Origin: Rhodobacterales bacterium HKCCA1288
GTDB lineage: Bacteria > Pseudomonadota > Alphaproteobacteria > Rhodobacterales > Rhodobacteraceae
Direction: 5' to 3'
Assembly (NCBI GenBank): GCA_015693905.1
Contig: CP065161.1
Location: 1,364,001-1,428,000 of the forward strand
Length of the DNA: 64,000 nt
The notes below the pieces were generated by a model. That model saw nothing but the letters and a program-made list of their open reading frames with translations. It searched no databases and was not told the DNA's origin. Position 1 is the first letter of the stretch, and each line of letters starts with the position of its first letter. Made by a program: the position numbers and the translations under genes. Positions 30,571 through 40,448 of the stretch are shown here, piece by piece.

Positions 30571-31452
30571 TTAACCGATTGCTTTGAGAACCGCTTCACC
30601 AAGGGTTGCGGGGCTGTCTGCCACCACGATCCCTGCGGATTTCATCGCTTCGATCTTATCTTCTGCGCCACCTTTGCCGCCGGCAACAATTGCGCCAGCA
30701 TGACCCATACGGCGGCCTGGAGGGGCCGTGCGCCCTGCAATAAAGCCCGCCACAGGCTTCTTGCGGCCACGCTTGGCTTCGTCTTTGAGGAATTGCGCCG
30801 CTTCTTCTTCCGCGGAACCACCGATTTCACCGATCATGATAATCGACTGGGTTTCATCGTCCGCTAAGAACCATTCCAACACATCCAAATGTTCGGTGCC
30901 TTTGATGGGGTCACCCCCGATGCCGACACAAGTGGACTGACCCAGACCCACATCTGTGGTTTGCTTCACCGCCTCATAGGTCAAGGTGCCAGAGCGCGAC
31001 ACTACACCAACCGACCCACGGCGGTGGATATGACCGGGCATGATGCCGATTTTGCAGGCGTCAGGTGTAATCACACCGGGGCAGTTTGGCCCGATCAACT
31101 TGGAGGATGAATTCTCCAAAGCACGCTTGACCTTCATCATATCCAGCACAGGGATGCCTTCGGTGATGCAGATGATCAATTCCATCTCGGCATCAATCGC
31201 CTCAAGGATGGAGTCAGCTGCAAAGGGCGGTGGCACATAGATCACCGATGCGTTTGCTTCGGTCTTGGCTTTCGCCTCATGCACGCTGTCAAAAACGGGC
31301 AGGTTAAGATGGGTCTGACCGCCTTTACCAGGCGTCACGCCACCAACCATTTTTGTGCCGTAAGCAATCGCCTGTTCAGAGTGGAATGTGCCTTGGCTTC
31401 CCGTGAAACCCTGACAAATGACTTTTGTATTTTCATCGACAAGAACAGCCAT
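30571..31452 (-). CDS. sucD: succinyl-CoA synthetase alpha subunit
   Basis: Forms succinyl-CoA/succinate with SucC, coupled to nucleotide phosphorylation. The CoA-binding Rossmann part has [17 protein letters not shown], and the phosphorylated histidine is in [14 protein letters not shown] (about residue 251). The 293 residues are normal. It starts 4 bases after the sucC stop and precedes sucA. Confidence 0.97.
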   Translation of the reverse strand: MAVLVDENTKVICQGFTGSQGTFHSEQAIAYGTKMVGGVTPGKGGQTHLNLPVFDSVHEAKAKTEANASVIYVPPPFAADSILEAIDAEMELIICITEGIPVLDMMKVKRALENSSSKLIGPNCPGVITPDACKIGIMPGHIHRRGSVGVVSRSGTLTYEAVKQTTDVGLGQSTCVGIGGDPIKGTEHLDVLEWFLADDETQSIIMIGEIGGSAEEEAAQFLKDEAKRGRKKPVAGFIAGRTAPPGRRMGHAGAIVAGGKGGAEDKIEAMKSAGIVVADSPATLGEAVLKAIG

Positions 31453-31456
31453 AAGC

Positions 31457-32650
31457 TCAGCCTTTCACCGCTTTAACGATTTTCTGGGCCGCGTCCGACA
31501 GATTGTCAGCCGCGATCACATTGAGGCCAGAAGTGTTGATGATCTCCTTGCCCTTCTCCACGTTTGTGCCTTCAAGGCGCACGACCAGTGGCACCTGCAG
31601 ACCCACCTCTTTCACTGCGGCCACAACGCCTTCGGCGATGATGTCGCAGCGCATAATGCCGCCAAAGATATTGACAAGAATACCTTTCACGTTCGGGTCA
31701 GAGGTGATGATTTTGAACGCCTCGGTCACCTTTTCCTTGGTTGCACCGCCGCCCACATCAAGGAAGTTCGCGGGCTCAGCGCCATAGAGCTTGATGATAT
31801 CCATCGTGGCCATTGCAAGACCCGCGCCGTTGACCATACAGCCAATCTCGCCATCAAGCGCGATGTAGTTCAGGTCAAATTTGGACGCGGCCAATTCTTT
31901 GGCGTCTTCTTCGGTCTCATCACGCAGTGCAGCAATATCTGCATGGCGATAAATGGCGTTGCCATCAAAACCAACTTTCGCGTCTAGCACCTTGAGGCTG
32001 CCCTCATCCGTCACGATCAGCGGGTTGATTTCCAACATCTCCATATCCTTCTCAACGAAGGCCTTATAGAGGATGCCCATCAGGCTAACGCATTCTTTGA
32101 CCTGCTTGCCTTCAAGGCCAAGCGCAAAGGCAATGCGGCGCCCGTGGAAGGCTTGGTATCCAGTGGCAGGATCAACAGCGAAAGACAGGATTTTCTCTGG
32201 TGTCTTTGCGGCCACATCTTCGATATCCATGCCGCCCTCAGTGGAGCAGACGAAGGAGACACGGCTCGATTGGCGATCCACCAAAAGGGCGAGGTAAAGC
32301 TCGCGCTCAATGCCCGACCCATCTTCGATATAGATGCGGTTCACAACTTTGCCGACTGGGCCAGTTTGATGGGTCACAAGGGTGCGGCCCAACATCTTTT
32401 TGGCTTCGGCTGCGGCCTCTTCGACCGACTTGGCAAGGCGTACGCCGCCTTTTTCGCCCGCATCGGATTCTTTGAACTTACCCTTGCCGCGACCGCCTGC
32501 GTGGATCTGCGCCTTGACCACCCAAAGTGGGCCATCCAATTCGCCCGCTGCGGTTTTGGCCTCTTCGGCTTTCAGAACAACGCGGCCATCACTGACCGGT
32601 GCGCCGTATTGGCGAAGCAAGGCTTTCGCCTGATATTCATGAATGTTCAT
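31457..32650 (-). CDS. sucC: succinyl-CoA synthetase beta subunit (ADP-forming)
   Basis: ATP-grasp subunit that binds nucleotide and succinate. The N-terminus [16 protein letters not shown] and the C-terminal ligase part with [14 protein letters not shown] are characteristic. Length 397 residues. As first gene after the mdh terminator, its 277-base upstream region probably holds a separate promoter. That region carries the paired GTGATCAC sites at 32762-32790, about 110-140 bases before the ATG. Confidence 0.97.
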   Translation of the reverse strand: MNIHEYQAKALLRQYGAPVSDGRVVLKAEEAKTAAGELDGPLWVVKAQIHAGGRGKGKFKESDAGEKGGVRLAKSVEEAAAEAKKMLGRTLVTHQTGPVGKVVNRIYIEDGSGIERELYLALLVDRQSSRVSFVCSTEGGMDIEDVAAKTPEKILSFAVDPATGYQAFHGRRIAFALGLEGKQVKECVSLMGILYKAFVEKDMEMLEINPLIVTDEGSLKVLDAKVGFDGNAIYRHADIAALRDETEEDAKELAASKFDLNYIALDGEIGCMVNGAGLAMATMDIIKLYGAEPANFLDVGGGATKEKVTEAFKIITSDPNVKGILVNIFGGIMRCDIIAEGVVAAVKEVGLQVPLVVRLEGTNVEKGKEIINTSGLNVIAADNLSDAAQKIVKAVKG

Positions 32651-32761
32651 GAAACTGTCCCGTGTGTTGCTGTCGTTTCACGGCGTGTAAGCACATCCCG
32701 CTGCATGAAATAAACGGCAATCTGCCCAACAGCTTAGTTTTAAGCGCAAAATTCGACATTT

Positions 32762-32790
32762 GTGATCACAGAAAAAATAAGCGTGATCAC
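32762..32790. promoter_or_regulatory. paired palindromic operator upstream of sucCDAB
   Basis: Two copies of GTGATCAC at 32762-32769 and 32783-32790, the first extended to TGTGATCACA. Their start points are 21 bp apart, two helical turns. The same pair with the same spacing precedes sdhC at 37653-37681. Located in the gap between the mdh terminator and sucC. The binding protein is unknown; the sequence resembles the core of GntR- or CRP-type sites but fits neither standard spacing. Confidence 0.75.
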
Positions 32791-32866
32791 AAATGGGTTT
32801 CCAAGGCAGGGCCGCGGCCTACTCGCCTTAAGAGTGTATTAACTTTGCCGACTCACCATTCATCAA

Positions 32867-32903
32867 AACCAAAAAAGGCGGCGCAAAGCGCCGCCTTTTG
32901 GTT
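32867..32903 (-). terminator. intrinsic terminator after mdh
   Basis: On the minus strand AAAAGGCGGCGC-TTT-GCGCCGCCTTTTTT forms a perfect GC stem with a T run, 25 bases after the mdh stop. It separates mdh from sucCDAB, so the latter need their own promoter or read-through. Confidence 0.9.
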
Positions 32904-32927
32904 AAGTTTTGGAATTCTTCACTTGGA

Positions 32928-34025
<1,098 letters not shown>

Positions 34026-34072
34026 TCAAAACACTGTATTTTGGTCATAATTCAGCGGACAAAGAGGGCAAA

Positions 34073-34825
34073 ATGCTAGAGGGATGGCTATGGCTGCTGG
34101 CGGCATTTGCGGTCTTTGTCGCAGGCATGTCAAAGGGCGGATTTGGGTCTGGCATTGGGTTTGTTTCGTCAGCGATTCTCGCTGTCGTTCTCGAGCCAAC
34201 CCACGCCTTGGCCCTTATGCTGCCCCTTCTGATCATCATGGATTTCTCAGCCCTCAAACCCTATTGGAAGCAATGGGATGGCCCCTCAACCCGGGTGCTT
34301 ATGATTGGGTCTGTCTTTGGCTGTATCGCTGGGATCTTACTGTTCAAAATCATCTCAGCTGATGCGCTGCGCCTCATGATTGGGGCGATTGCATTGCTCT
34401 TTCCCCTATTTCAATTGGCGCGCGCGCGGGGGTGGATTTCCCCGCAACCGCGCGATTTCTCAAGTCGGGATGGCATCATCGCGGGCATCGCAGCAGGCTT
34501 CACAAGCTTTATTTCCCACGCAGGCGGGCCTGCGGTGGCGGTGTTTATGCTGTCGCAACGTAATGTGGGAAAGACATTATACCAAGCGACCACGGTTATT
34601 GTGTTTTGGGCAATCAACCTGATGAAATTCGCAAGCTACGCCTATCTTGGCCTCTTCTCATGGGACTTGATGGGCGATGTGGCGCTGCTTGCCCCTGTTG
34701 CCATTTTCGGGACGTGGGTGGGTGTTAAGGCCCATCACGCCATCCCAGAGCGGCTATTTTTTGGCATCACCTATGTCGCATTGGTGCTGACGGGCGTGAA
34801 GTTAATTTACGATGGGCTATTCTGA
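34073..34825 (+). CDS. TSUP (TauE/SafE) family sulfite/anion exporter-like permease
   Basis: A 250-residue polytopic membrane protein with the TauE/SafE pattern: seven to eight hydrophobic segments, an N-terminal GMSKGGFGSGIGFVS repeat and a second-half GFTSFISHAGGPAVAVFML. Family members move sulfite, sulfoacetate or other small anions; the substrate here is not evident. The AAAGAGGG site precedes ATG 34073. Its position between mdh and mcl2 suggests, weakly, a role with organic acids. Confidence 0.88.
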   Translation: MLEGWLWLLAAFAVFVAGMSKGGFGSGIGFVSSAILAVVLEPTHALALMLPLLIIMDFSALKPYWKQWDGPSTRVLMIGSVFGCIAGILLFKIISADALRLMIGAIALLFPLFQLARARGWISPQPRDFSSRDGIIAGIAAGFTSFISHAGGPAVAVFMLSQRNVGKTLYQATTVIVFWAINLMKFASYAYLGLFSWDLMGDVALLAPVAIFGTWVGVKAHHAIPERLFFGITYVALVLTGVKLIYDGLF

Positions 34826-34905
34826 CCAGCCAGACGCGCGCAATAAAATTTCTTATAGATGCGTCAAAACGTAACTTGCGGTCGCGCGCCCATCCTGCTT
34901 TTTAT

Positions 34906-34920
34906 GCTGCAACGCAGAAT
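34906..34920. promoter_or_regulatory. candidate operator shared with the ecm-ccr intergenic region
   Basis: GCTGCAACGCAGAAT, containing the inverted repeat CTGC-AAC-GCAG, lies 22 bases before the mcl2 ATG. It differs by one base from 48491-48505 between ecm and ccr. Both flank genes of the ethylmalonyl-CoA pathway, so a common regulator is inferred. Confidence 0.45.
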
Positions 34921-34942
34921 CAATCAGCCCAAAGGGGGCCAT

Positions 34943-35821
34943 ATGTCCGATCCATACGCACGCAGCGCCCGCCCTTATCGCTCCGTTCTCTATATTCCTG
35001 CCTCTAAGGAACGTGCCTTGGAGAAGGCGCAGACGCTTCAAACCGATGCGATTATCTTTGATCTTGAGGATGCGGTCGCCCCTGACGAGAAAATAGCAGC
35101 GCGTGACATTCTTAAAAATCGCCTGCAACAGGGCGGCTATGGCAAGCGCGCACAAATCGTGCGGATCAACGGCAGCGACACAGTCTGGGGCAAGGATGAT
35201 CTGGTGGCCCTTGCCGCGATTGGCCCTGAAGCGATCTTACTGCCAAAAGTGAACACCGCCGCGGATATTGAGGCGGTTGCGGCCCTACTCGACACAATAC
35301 CCGCAGCGCGGGATACCCAGATTTGGGCGATGATGGAAACGCCACTGGGCATCTTGAATGCCGCCGCAATTGCCGCAGCCCCGCGCATGGCCGGCTTCAT
35401 CATGGGCACGAATGATTTGGCCAAGGATCTAGGATCGCGCACCAGAGGCGCGATGCATTTCGCACTGCAATCCTGCCTCATGGCCGCACGCGCCCATGGG
35501 ATTGTTTGTATTGATGGGGTTTATAACGCCTTCAAGGATGAAGATGGTCTTCATGCCGAATGCCTTGAGGGGCGCGATTGGGGCATGGATGGAAAAACCT
35601 TGATCCATCCCGCGCAGCTTGAGATTGCAAATAAGGTCTTTTCTCCGTCTGAGCCTGAAATTGACCTCGCCCGCCGACAGATAGACGCCTATGATGCCGC
35701 CATCGCGCGTGGCGAGGCGGTCGCGGTTGTAGATGGTAAGATCGTTGAAAACCTCCATGTCGAGACAGCCCGTGCCATGCTTGCAAAAGCAGAAGCAATT
35801 GCAGAATTGGAGCAAATTTAA
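34943..35821 (+). CDS. mcl2: (3S)-malyl-CoA thioesterase (CitE/HpcH-HpaI family)
   Basis: Hydrolyses (S)-malyl-CoA to malate and CoA at the end of the ethylmalonyl-CoA pathway. The HpcH/HpaI barrel shows FDLEDAVAPDEK, LPKVNTAADIEAV, MMETPLGILNA and DWGMDGKTLIHPAQL. The family also includes malyl-CoA lyases; the thioesterase call comes from the gene order mdh-mcl2-mch-sdh known from Rhodobacter sphaeroides (from memory) and the 292-residue length. ATG 34943 has an AAAGGGGG site. The stop codon TAA shares its last base with the nnrU start. Confidence 0.85.
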   Translation: MSDPYARSARPYRSVLYIPASKERALEKAQTLQTDAIIFDLEDAVAPDEKIAARDILKNRLQQGGYGKRAQIVRINGSDTVWGKDDLVALAAIGPEAILLPKVNTAADIEAVAALLDTIPAARDTQIWAMMETPLGILNAAAIAAAPRMAGFIMGTNDLAKDLGSRTRGAMHFALQSCLMAARAHGIVCIDGVYNAFKDEDGLHAECLEGRDWGMDGKTLIHPAQLEIANKVFSPSEPEIDLARRQIDAYDAAIARGEAVAVVDGKIVENLHVETARAMLAKAEAIAELEQI

Positions 35822-36375
35822 TGGGCTATCTCCTTCTCATCCTTGGGCTTGTCCTGTTCGCGGGCGGGCATTGGGTCAAACGGCTTGCACCTGATTTTCG
35901 TGCCAACTTGGGGGATCCAAAAGGTCGGCTGATCCTGACCCTTGCAATGCTTGCAGGTGTTGTGCTGATGATCATCGGCTATCGTGCAGCACCCGTGGTG
36001 CAAATTTGGTCACCCCCCGCCTTCTTCACTCATATCAACAATCTTTTGGTGCTGATCGCGTTTTGGTTGTTCGCGCTTTCGCACATGTCAGGCACCCTCT
36101 CGGCCCGCATCCGCCACAAACAACTGTCTGCGATTAAGGCTTGGGCCATTGCCCATCTCTTGGTGAATGGCGATTTGGCCTCAATCATTTTGTTTGGGGG
36201 AATGTTGGCTTGGGCGGTGGCCTCAGTCATCATCATCAACCGCCAAGGTCGCGATTGGGTGCGTCCCGCCAATCCAAGTATCGTCAAGGACGTCTTGGCC
36301 TTTGTCATCGGGATCATCGTGATGGGCATTGTGGGCTATATCCACACATTGCTGGGGTATTTCCCCTATGGCTGA
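35821..36375 (+). CDS. NnrU family membrane protein
   Basis: A 184-residue membrane protein with five or so helices, starting GYLLLILGLVLFAGGHWVKR, with FFTHINNLLVLIAFWLFALSH in the middle; this is the NnrU pattern. NnrU was named for a link to nitric-oxide-related denitrification, but many homologues sit outside denitrification loci and their function is unclear. Here it is translationally coupled to mcl2 (TAATG) and overlaps the next small gene, so it belongs to the mcl2-mch operon. Confidence 0.85.
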   Translation: MGYLLLILGLVLFAGGHWVKRLAPDFRANLGDPKGRLILTLAMLAGVVLMIIGYRAAPVVQIWSPPAFFTHINNLLVLIAFWLFALSHMSGTLSARIRHKQLSAIKAWAIAHLLVNGDLASIILFGGMLAWAVASVIIINRQGRDWVRPANPSIVKDVLAFVIGIIVMGIVGYIHTLLGYFPYG

Positions 36376-36583
36376 GTCAAACGTAATTTATAGGCTTCTC
36401 ACTGAAGAGGACACATCGGCCTTCTGCCACAAAGTGTCAGATGCGCTAGCGAAGGGATGGGTGCTCTATGGCAGCCCATCCTATGCCTTCGATCCAAGCA
36501 CCAACAAAATGCGCTGCGCGCAGGCAGTGACGAAAACAATCGCAGATGCCTATCACCCCGATATGAAACTCGGTCAGCAATAA
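36368..36583 (+). CDS. DUF1737 small protein
   Basis: A 71-residue soluble protein with the DUF1737 pattern (RLLTEEDTSAFCHKVSDAL, GWVLYGSPSYAFD). Function unknown. Its ATG at 36368 overlaps the nnrU end by 8 bases and mch follows after 20 bases, so it is in the mcl2-nnrU-DUF1737-mch operon. Confidence 0.8.
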   Translation: MAESNVIYRLLTEEDTSAFCHKVSDALAKGWVLYGSPSYAFDPSTNKMRCAQAVTKTIADAYHPDMKLGQQ

Positions 36584-36603
36584 ACACGCAAAGGAATGGC
36601 GGC

Positions 36604-37635
36604 ATGAAAACCAATTCTGGCAATTTTTTCGAGGATTATCGCCTCGGCCAAGTGATTGAGCATGCCGTCCCGCGCACAGTTTCGGGTGGAGAGCGGGCTC
36701 TCTATCACGCGCTCTATCCTGCACGCCACGCGTTGCATTCCTCTGATGCTTTTGCCCAATCCTGCGGGCTGGCGCAAAGCCCATTGGATGACCTGATCAC
36801 GTTCCACATCGTCTTTGGCAAAACTGTGCCCGATATTTCGCTCAATGCCGTTGCTAATTTGGGCTATGCTGAAGGGCAGTTTTTGCAGCCCGTTTACGCA
36901 GGTGACAGCCTGACCTCAAAAAGTCAGGTCATTGGCCTCAAGGAAAATTCCAATGGCAAATCTGGCGTGGTCTATGTGCGCACACAAGGCAGCAATCAAA
37001 ATGGCCATGTGGTGCTTGATTATGTGCGTTGGGTCATGGTGCGCAAAAACAATCTTGATGCCGCCGCACCAGAAACCGTAATCCCAGATTTGGCAAAGGT
37101 CATTGCACCAGATGATTTGGCTATTCCCCAAGGCCTTACTTTCGCCAATTACCCGACCACTCTGGCAGGAGAGCCGCATCTTTGGGGGGATTATGAAATT
37201 GGCGAGGTGATCGACCATGTGGACGGCGTCACCATCGAGGAGGCCGAACATATGATGGCCACCCGCCTGTGGCAGAATACGGCCAAAGTGCATTTTGACG
37301 CGACCTTCCGTGATGACGGCCAGCGATTGATCTATGGGGGACATGTCATCTCCATGGCGCGGGCTTTGTCCTTTAATGGCTTGGCCAATGCGCAGATGAT
37401 TGCAGGCATAAACGCGGGTGCCCATGCCAACCCATGCTTTGCAGGCACGACAATCCGCGCATGGTCTGAAGTGTTGGACAAAGCTGAGACTGCATCGCCA
37501 GATATCGGCGCGCTGCGCCTTCGCCTAGTTGCCACCAGCGCGGCAGGCACCGCAGGACAGCTGCGCGATGAGGCAGGCAAATATCTGCCCCATGTGTTGC
37601 TTGATCTGGATTACTGGACACTCATGCCACGCTGA
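36604..37635 (+). CDS. mch: mesaconyl-CoA hydratase
   Basis: Interconverts mesaconyl-C1-CoA and beta-methylmalyl-CoA in the ethylmalonyl-CoA pathway. A 343-residue double hotdog (MaoC-like) protein; the N-terminal half starts FFEDYRLGQVIEHAVPRTV and the second half begins WGDYEIGEVIDHVDGVTI, with GGHVISMARALSFNGL late. ATG 36604 follows a AAAGGAATGG site and family register; a longer frame upstream overlaps DUF1737. The next operon, sdh, begins about 190 bases later. Confidence 0.92.
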   Translation: MKTNSGNFFEDYRLGQVIEHAVPRTVSGGERALYHALYPARHALHSSDAFAQSCGLAQSPLDDLITFHIVFGKTVPDISLNAVANLGYAEGQFLQPVYAGDSLTSKSQVIGLKENSNGKSGVVYVRTQGSNQNGHVVLDYVRWVMVRKNNLDAAAPETVIPDLAKVIAPDDLAIPQGLTFANYPTTLAGEPHLWGDYEIGEVIDHVDGVTIEEAEHMMATRLWQNTAKVHFDATFRDDGQRLIYGGHVISMARALSFNGLANAQMIAGINAGAHANPCFAGTTIRAWSEVLDKAETASPDIGALRLRLVATSAAGTAGQLRDEAGKYLPHVLLDLDYWTLMPR

Positions 37636-37652
37636 GATTCCACAGAAATTTA

Positions 37653-37681
37653 GTGATCACAGGATTTCTCAATGTGATCAC
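37653..37681. promoter_or_regulatory. paired palindromic operator upstream of sdhCDAB
   Basis: Two copies of GTGATCAC at 37653-37660 and 37674-37681, start points 21 bp apart, in the mch-sdhC gap and 148-176 bases before the sdhC ATG. Both loci read GTGATCACAG, 11 variable bases, then GTGATCACAAA with GGG nearby in the same plus-strand direction, although sucC and sdhC face opposite ways. Confidence 0.75.
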
Positions 37682-37828
37682 AAAGGGCCAACTGCGGCAA
37701 TAAATCACCTAATTCTGCCCTTAATTCACCTGTTAGCGTTCACTCCCCCCGTGACAGGGGCGAAAATTCGGGTATGGATGGTCGTTGAACAGACGACCAG
37801 ACCAAGACAACCTGAGAGGGTTCCCAGA

Positions 37829-38212
37829 ATGGCAGACGTAAATCGGGGCAATCGCCCTTTGTCGCCGCATTTGCAGATTTATCGCAAACAGCTCAATTCC
37901 GCGACATCAATCCTAAACCGCATCACGGGTATCGCGATGCTTGGCTCGGCTTTGCTTATCGTTTGGTGGCTACTGGCCGCAGCGACAGGAAAGGCCTATT
38001 TCGATCTCGTAGACGGGCTGATGACATCGCTGCTTGGAGATGTCGTGATGACGCTTTCCGTATTGGGGCTGTGGTATCACACGCTTGGCGGGCTGCGTCA
38101 CCTGATCTGGGACACTGGCCGCGGGCTAGAGCTTGAGGCAGCAGACCGCATGGGATGGGCGATGATTGTGGGCGCGGTGGTGCTGACCATTCTCACCCTC
38201 ATCTTTGTCTAA
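37829..38212 (+). CDS. sdhC: succinate dehydrogenase cytochrome b556 subunit
   Basis: Membrane anchor of complex II carrying part of the heme b and quinone sites. The start MADVNRGNRPLSPHLQIYR and the SILNRITGIAML segment are family hallmarks; the heme histidine is in YHTLGGLRHLIWD. Three helices fit within 127 residues. The ATG at 37829 is preceded by CTGAGAGGG. An open frame continues 100 codons further upstream across the operator region but is not coding. Confidence 0.95.
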   Translation: MADVNRGNRPLSPHLQIYRKQLNSATSILNRITGIAMLGSALLIVWWLLAAATGKAYFDLVDGLMTSLLGDVVMTLSVLGLWYHTLGGLRHLIWDTGRGLELEAADRMGWAMIVGAVVLTILTLIFV

Positions 38213-38231
38213 GGCAGGAAAGGAATAGGTT

Positions 38232-38603
38232 ATGAAATTCGCAACAGACCGCAAACGTGTGATCGGCCTTGGTTCTGCTCGCTCAGGCACAGAACATTTT
38301 TGGACAATGACCCTCACCTCGGTGGCGCTCATGGTTCTGACCCCGCTTTTCGTGTTCACCTTCGGGCCACTTTTAGGCCAGCCTTATGACGCGGTGATCG
38401 CAGCCCTCGGTCATCCGCTGCGCGCGCTGATTATCGCTCTGATGTTGATCGTGGGCCTGCACCATTTTCGCCTCGGCATCCAAGTGGTGGTTGAGGATTA
38501 CACCGGCGGCTTGACCCGCAAAGGCCTTCTCATCGCCTTTTCGATCATCTCCTACGGGCTGATGGCGATCGGGCTTTTCGCGATTGCAAAACTCGCGTTC
38601 TGA
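38232..38603 (+). CDS. sdhD: succinate dehydrogenase membrane anchor subunit
   Basis: Second membrane anchor of complex II, 123 residues, three helices. [14 protein letters not shown] contains the likely heme histidine. The AAAGGAAT site precedes ATG 38232, and sdhA follows after 25 bases. Confidence 0.94.
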   Translation: MKFATDRKRVIGLGSARSGTEHFWTMTLTSVALMVLTPLFVFTFGPLLGQPYDAVIAALGHPLRALIIALMLIVGLHHFRLGIQVVVEDYTGGLTRKGLLIAFSIISYGLMAIGLFAIAKLAF

Positions 38604-38628
38604 ACAGACAAACAGGAGCAGACGGAAC

Positions 38629-40437
38629 ATGACCGCTTCCTACGAAATTCATCACCACAGCTATGACGTTGTCGTTGTTGGCGCGGGCGGATCGGGCCTG
38701 CGTGCGACCTTAGGCATGGCAGAACAAGGTCTTAAGACCGCCTGTGTGACCAAGGTTTTCCCAACCCGTTCTCACACTGTTGCGGCACAAGGGGGCATCG
38801 CAGCCTCACTTGGCAATATGGGGCCTGATAGTTGGCAGTGGCATATGTATGACACAGTCAAAGGGTCGGACTGGCTTGGCGATACGGATGCGATGGAATA
38901 CCTCGCCCGTGAAGCGCCCAAGGCGGTTTACGAGTTGGAACATTACGGCGTTCCATTCTCGCGCACCGAAGAAGGCAAGATTTATCAACGCCCCTTTGGC
39001 GGCCATACCACCGAATTCGGCGAAGGCCCGCCCGTGCAGCGCACCTGCGCCGCAGCAGACCGCACAGGTCACGCGATCTTGCACACGCTCTATGGCCAGT
39101 CGTTGAAGAATAACGCGAATTTCTACATCGAATATTTCGCGACTGATCTGATCATGTCAGAAGACGGCCAGTGCCAAGGCGTTCTGGCTTGGAAATTGGA
39201 CGATGGCACGCTGCACGCGTTCAATGCCAAGATGGTCGTTCTGGCCACAGGTGGCTATGGCCGCGCCTATTTCAGCGCAACCTCAGCGCATACCTGCACA
39301 GGCGATGGCGGCGGCATGGTCGCGCGTCAGGGTCTGCCCCTACAGGATATGGAATTCGTGCAATTCCACCCCACAGGGATTTACGGCGCGGGCTGCCTGA
39401 TCACGGAGGGCGCGCGCGGCGAAGGCGGCTATCTGACCAACTCCGAGGGTGAGCGTTTCATGGAGCGCTATGCCCCAACCTATAAGGATCTTGCGTCACG
39501 CGATGTGGTTTCACGCTGTATGACAATGGAAATCCGCGAAGGCCGTGGTGTTGGCAAAGAAAAGGATCATATCTTCCTGCACCTCAACCATCTGCCGCCT
39601 GAAACCCTGGCAGAGCGTCTGCCAGGTATCTCGGAAAGCGCACGGATTTTTGCTGGCGTGGACGTAACCCGCGAACCAATCCCTGTGCTGCCGACTGTGC
39701 ATTACAATATGGGCGGCATCCCCACTAATTACTGGGGCGAGGTGCTTAACCCAACCAAGGACAATCCCGATGCGGTCGTGCCCGGCTTGATGGCCGTGGG
39801 TGAGGCAGGCTGCGCCTCGGTGCATGGGGCCAACCGCCTTGGGTCAAACTCGCTCATCGACCTTGTGGTCTTTGGCCGCGCTGCTGCAATCCGCGCGGGC
39901 AAGGTTGTCAATCCTGACACACCCAATCCCGCATTGAACCAAGCCAGCCTTGATGCAGCTTTGGCCCGCTTTGACGGGTTGCGCCATGCGAAGGGCACGG
40001 TCGCTACAGCCGAATTGCGCCTTGAGATGCAGAAAACCATGCAGGCCGATGCGGCCGTTTTCCGCACCGACAAGACCCTTGCGGAAGGGTGCGCGAAAAT
40101 GGAGGCGGTTGCCGCCAAGATGGATGACCTATCAGTCACCGATCGCAGCCTCGTGTGGAACTCAGACCTGATGGAAACATTGGAACTGACCAACCTGATG
40201 CCAAACGCCTTGGCCACCATCGTCTCGGCCGAGGCGCGGAAAGAAAGCCGTGGCGCACATGCGCATGAGGATTATCCCGACCGCGATGACAAAACATGGC
40301 GCAAGCACAGCCTTGCGGTGGTTGAGGGTCAAAAAGTGGCTCTCGATTATCGCCCTGTTCATCTTGATCCGCTGACCACACATGAGGAAGGCGGAATTGA
40401 CCTCAAGAAAATCGCGCCGAAAGCGCGGGTTTACTAA
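38629..40437 (+). CDS. sdhA: succinate dehydrogenase flavoprotein subunit
   Basis: FAD-linked catalytic subunit oxidising succinate to fumarate. The dinucleotide motif is [16 protein letters not shown], and the His that bonds FAD covalently lies in [31 protein letters not shown] and GGIPTNY are the active-site regions. ATG 38629 follows an AGGAG site; the longer frame overlapping sdhD is not family-like. Length 602 residues. It is separated from sdhB by two unrelated genes. Confidence 0.97.
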   Translation: MTASYEIHHHSYDVVVVGAGGSGLRATLGMAEQGLKTACVTKVFPTRSHTVAAQGGIAASLGNMGPDSWQWHMYDTVKGSDWLGDTDAMEYLAREAPKAVYELEHYGVPFSRTEEGKIYQRPFGGHTTEFGEGPPVQRTCAAADRTGHAILHTLYGQSLKNNANFYIEYFATDLIMSEDGQCQGVLAWKLDDGTLHAFNAKMVVLATGGYGRAYFSATSAHTCTGDGGGMVARQGLPLQDMEFVQFHPTGIYGAGCLITEGARGEGGYLTNSEGERFMERYAPTYKDLASRDVVSRCMTMEIREGRGVGKEKDHIFLHLNHLPPETLAERLPGISESARIFAGVDVTREPIPVLPTVHYNMGGIPTNYWGEVLNPTKDNPDAVVPGLMAVGEAGCASVHGANRLGSNSLIDLVVFGRAAAIRAGKVVNPDTPNPALNQASLDAALARFDGLRHAKGTVATAELRLEMQKTMQADAAVFRTDKTLAEGCAKMEAVAAKMDDLSVTDRSLVWNSDLMETLELTNLMPNALATIVSAEARKESRGAHAHEDYPDRDDKTWRKHSLAVVEGQKVALDYRPVHLDPLTTHEEGGIDLKKIAPKARVY

Positions 40438-40448
40438 GGGAGAATGCG

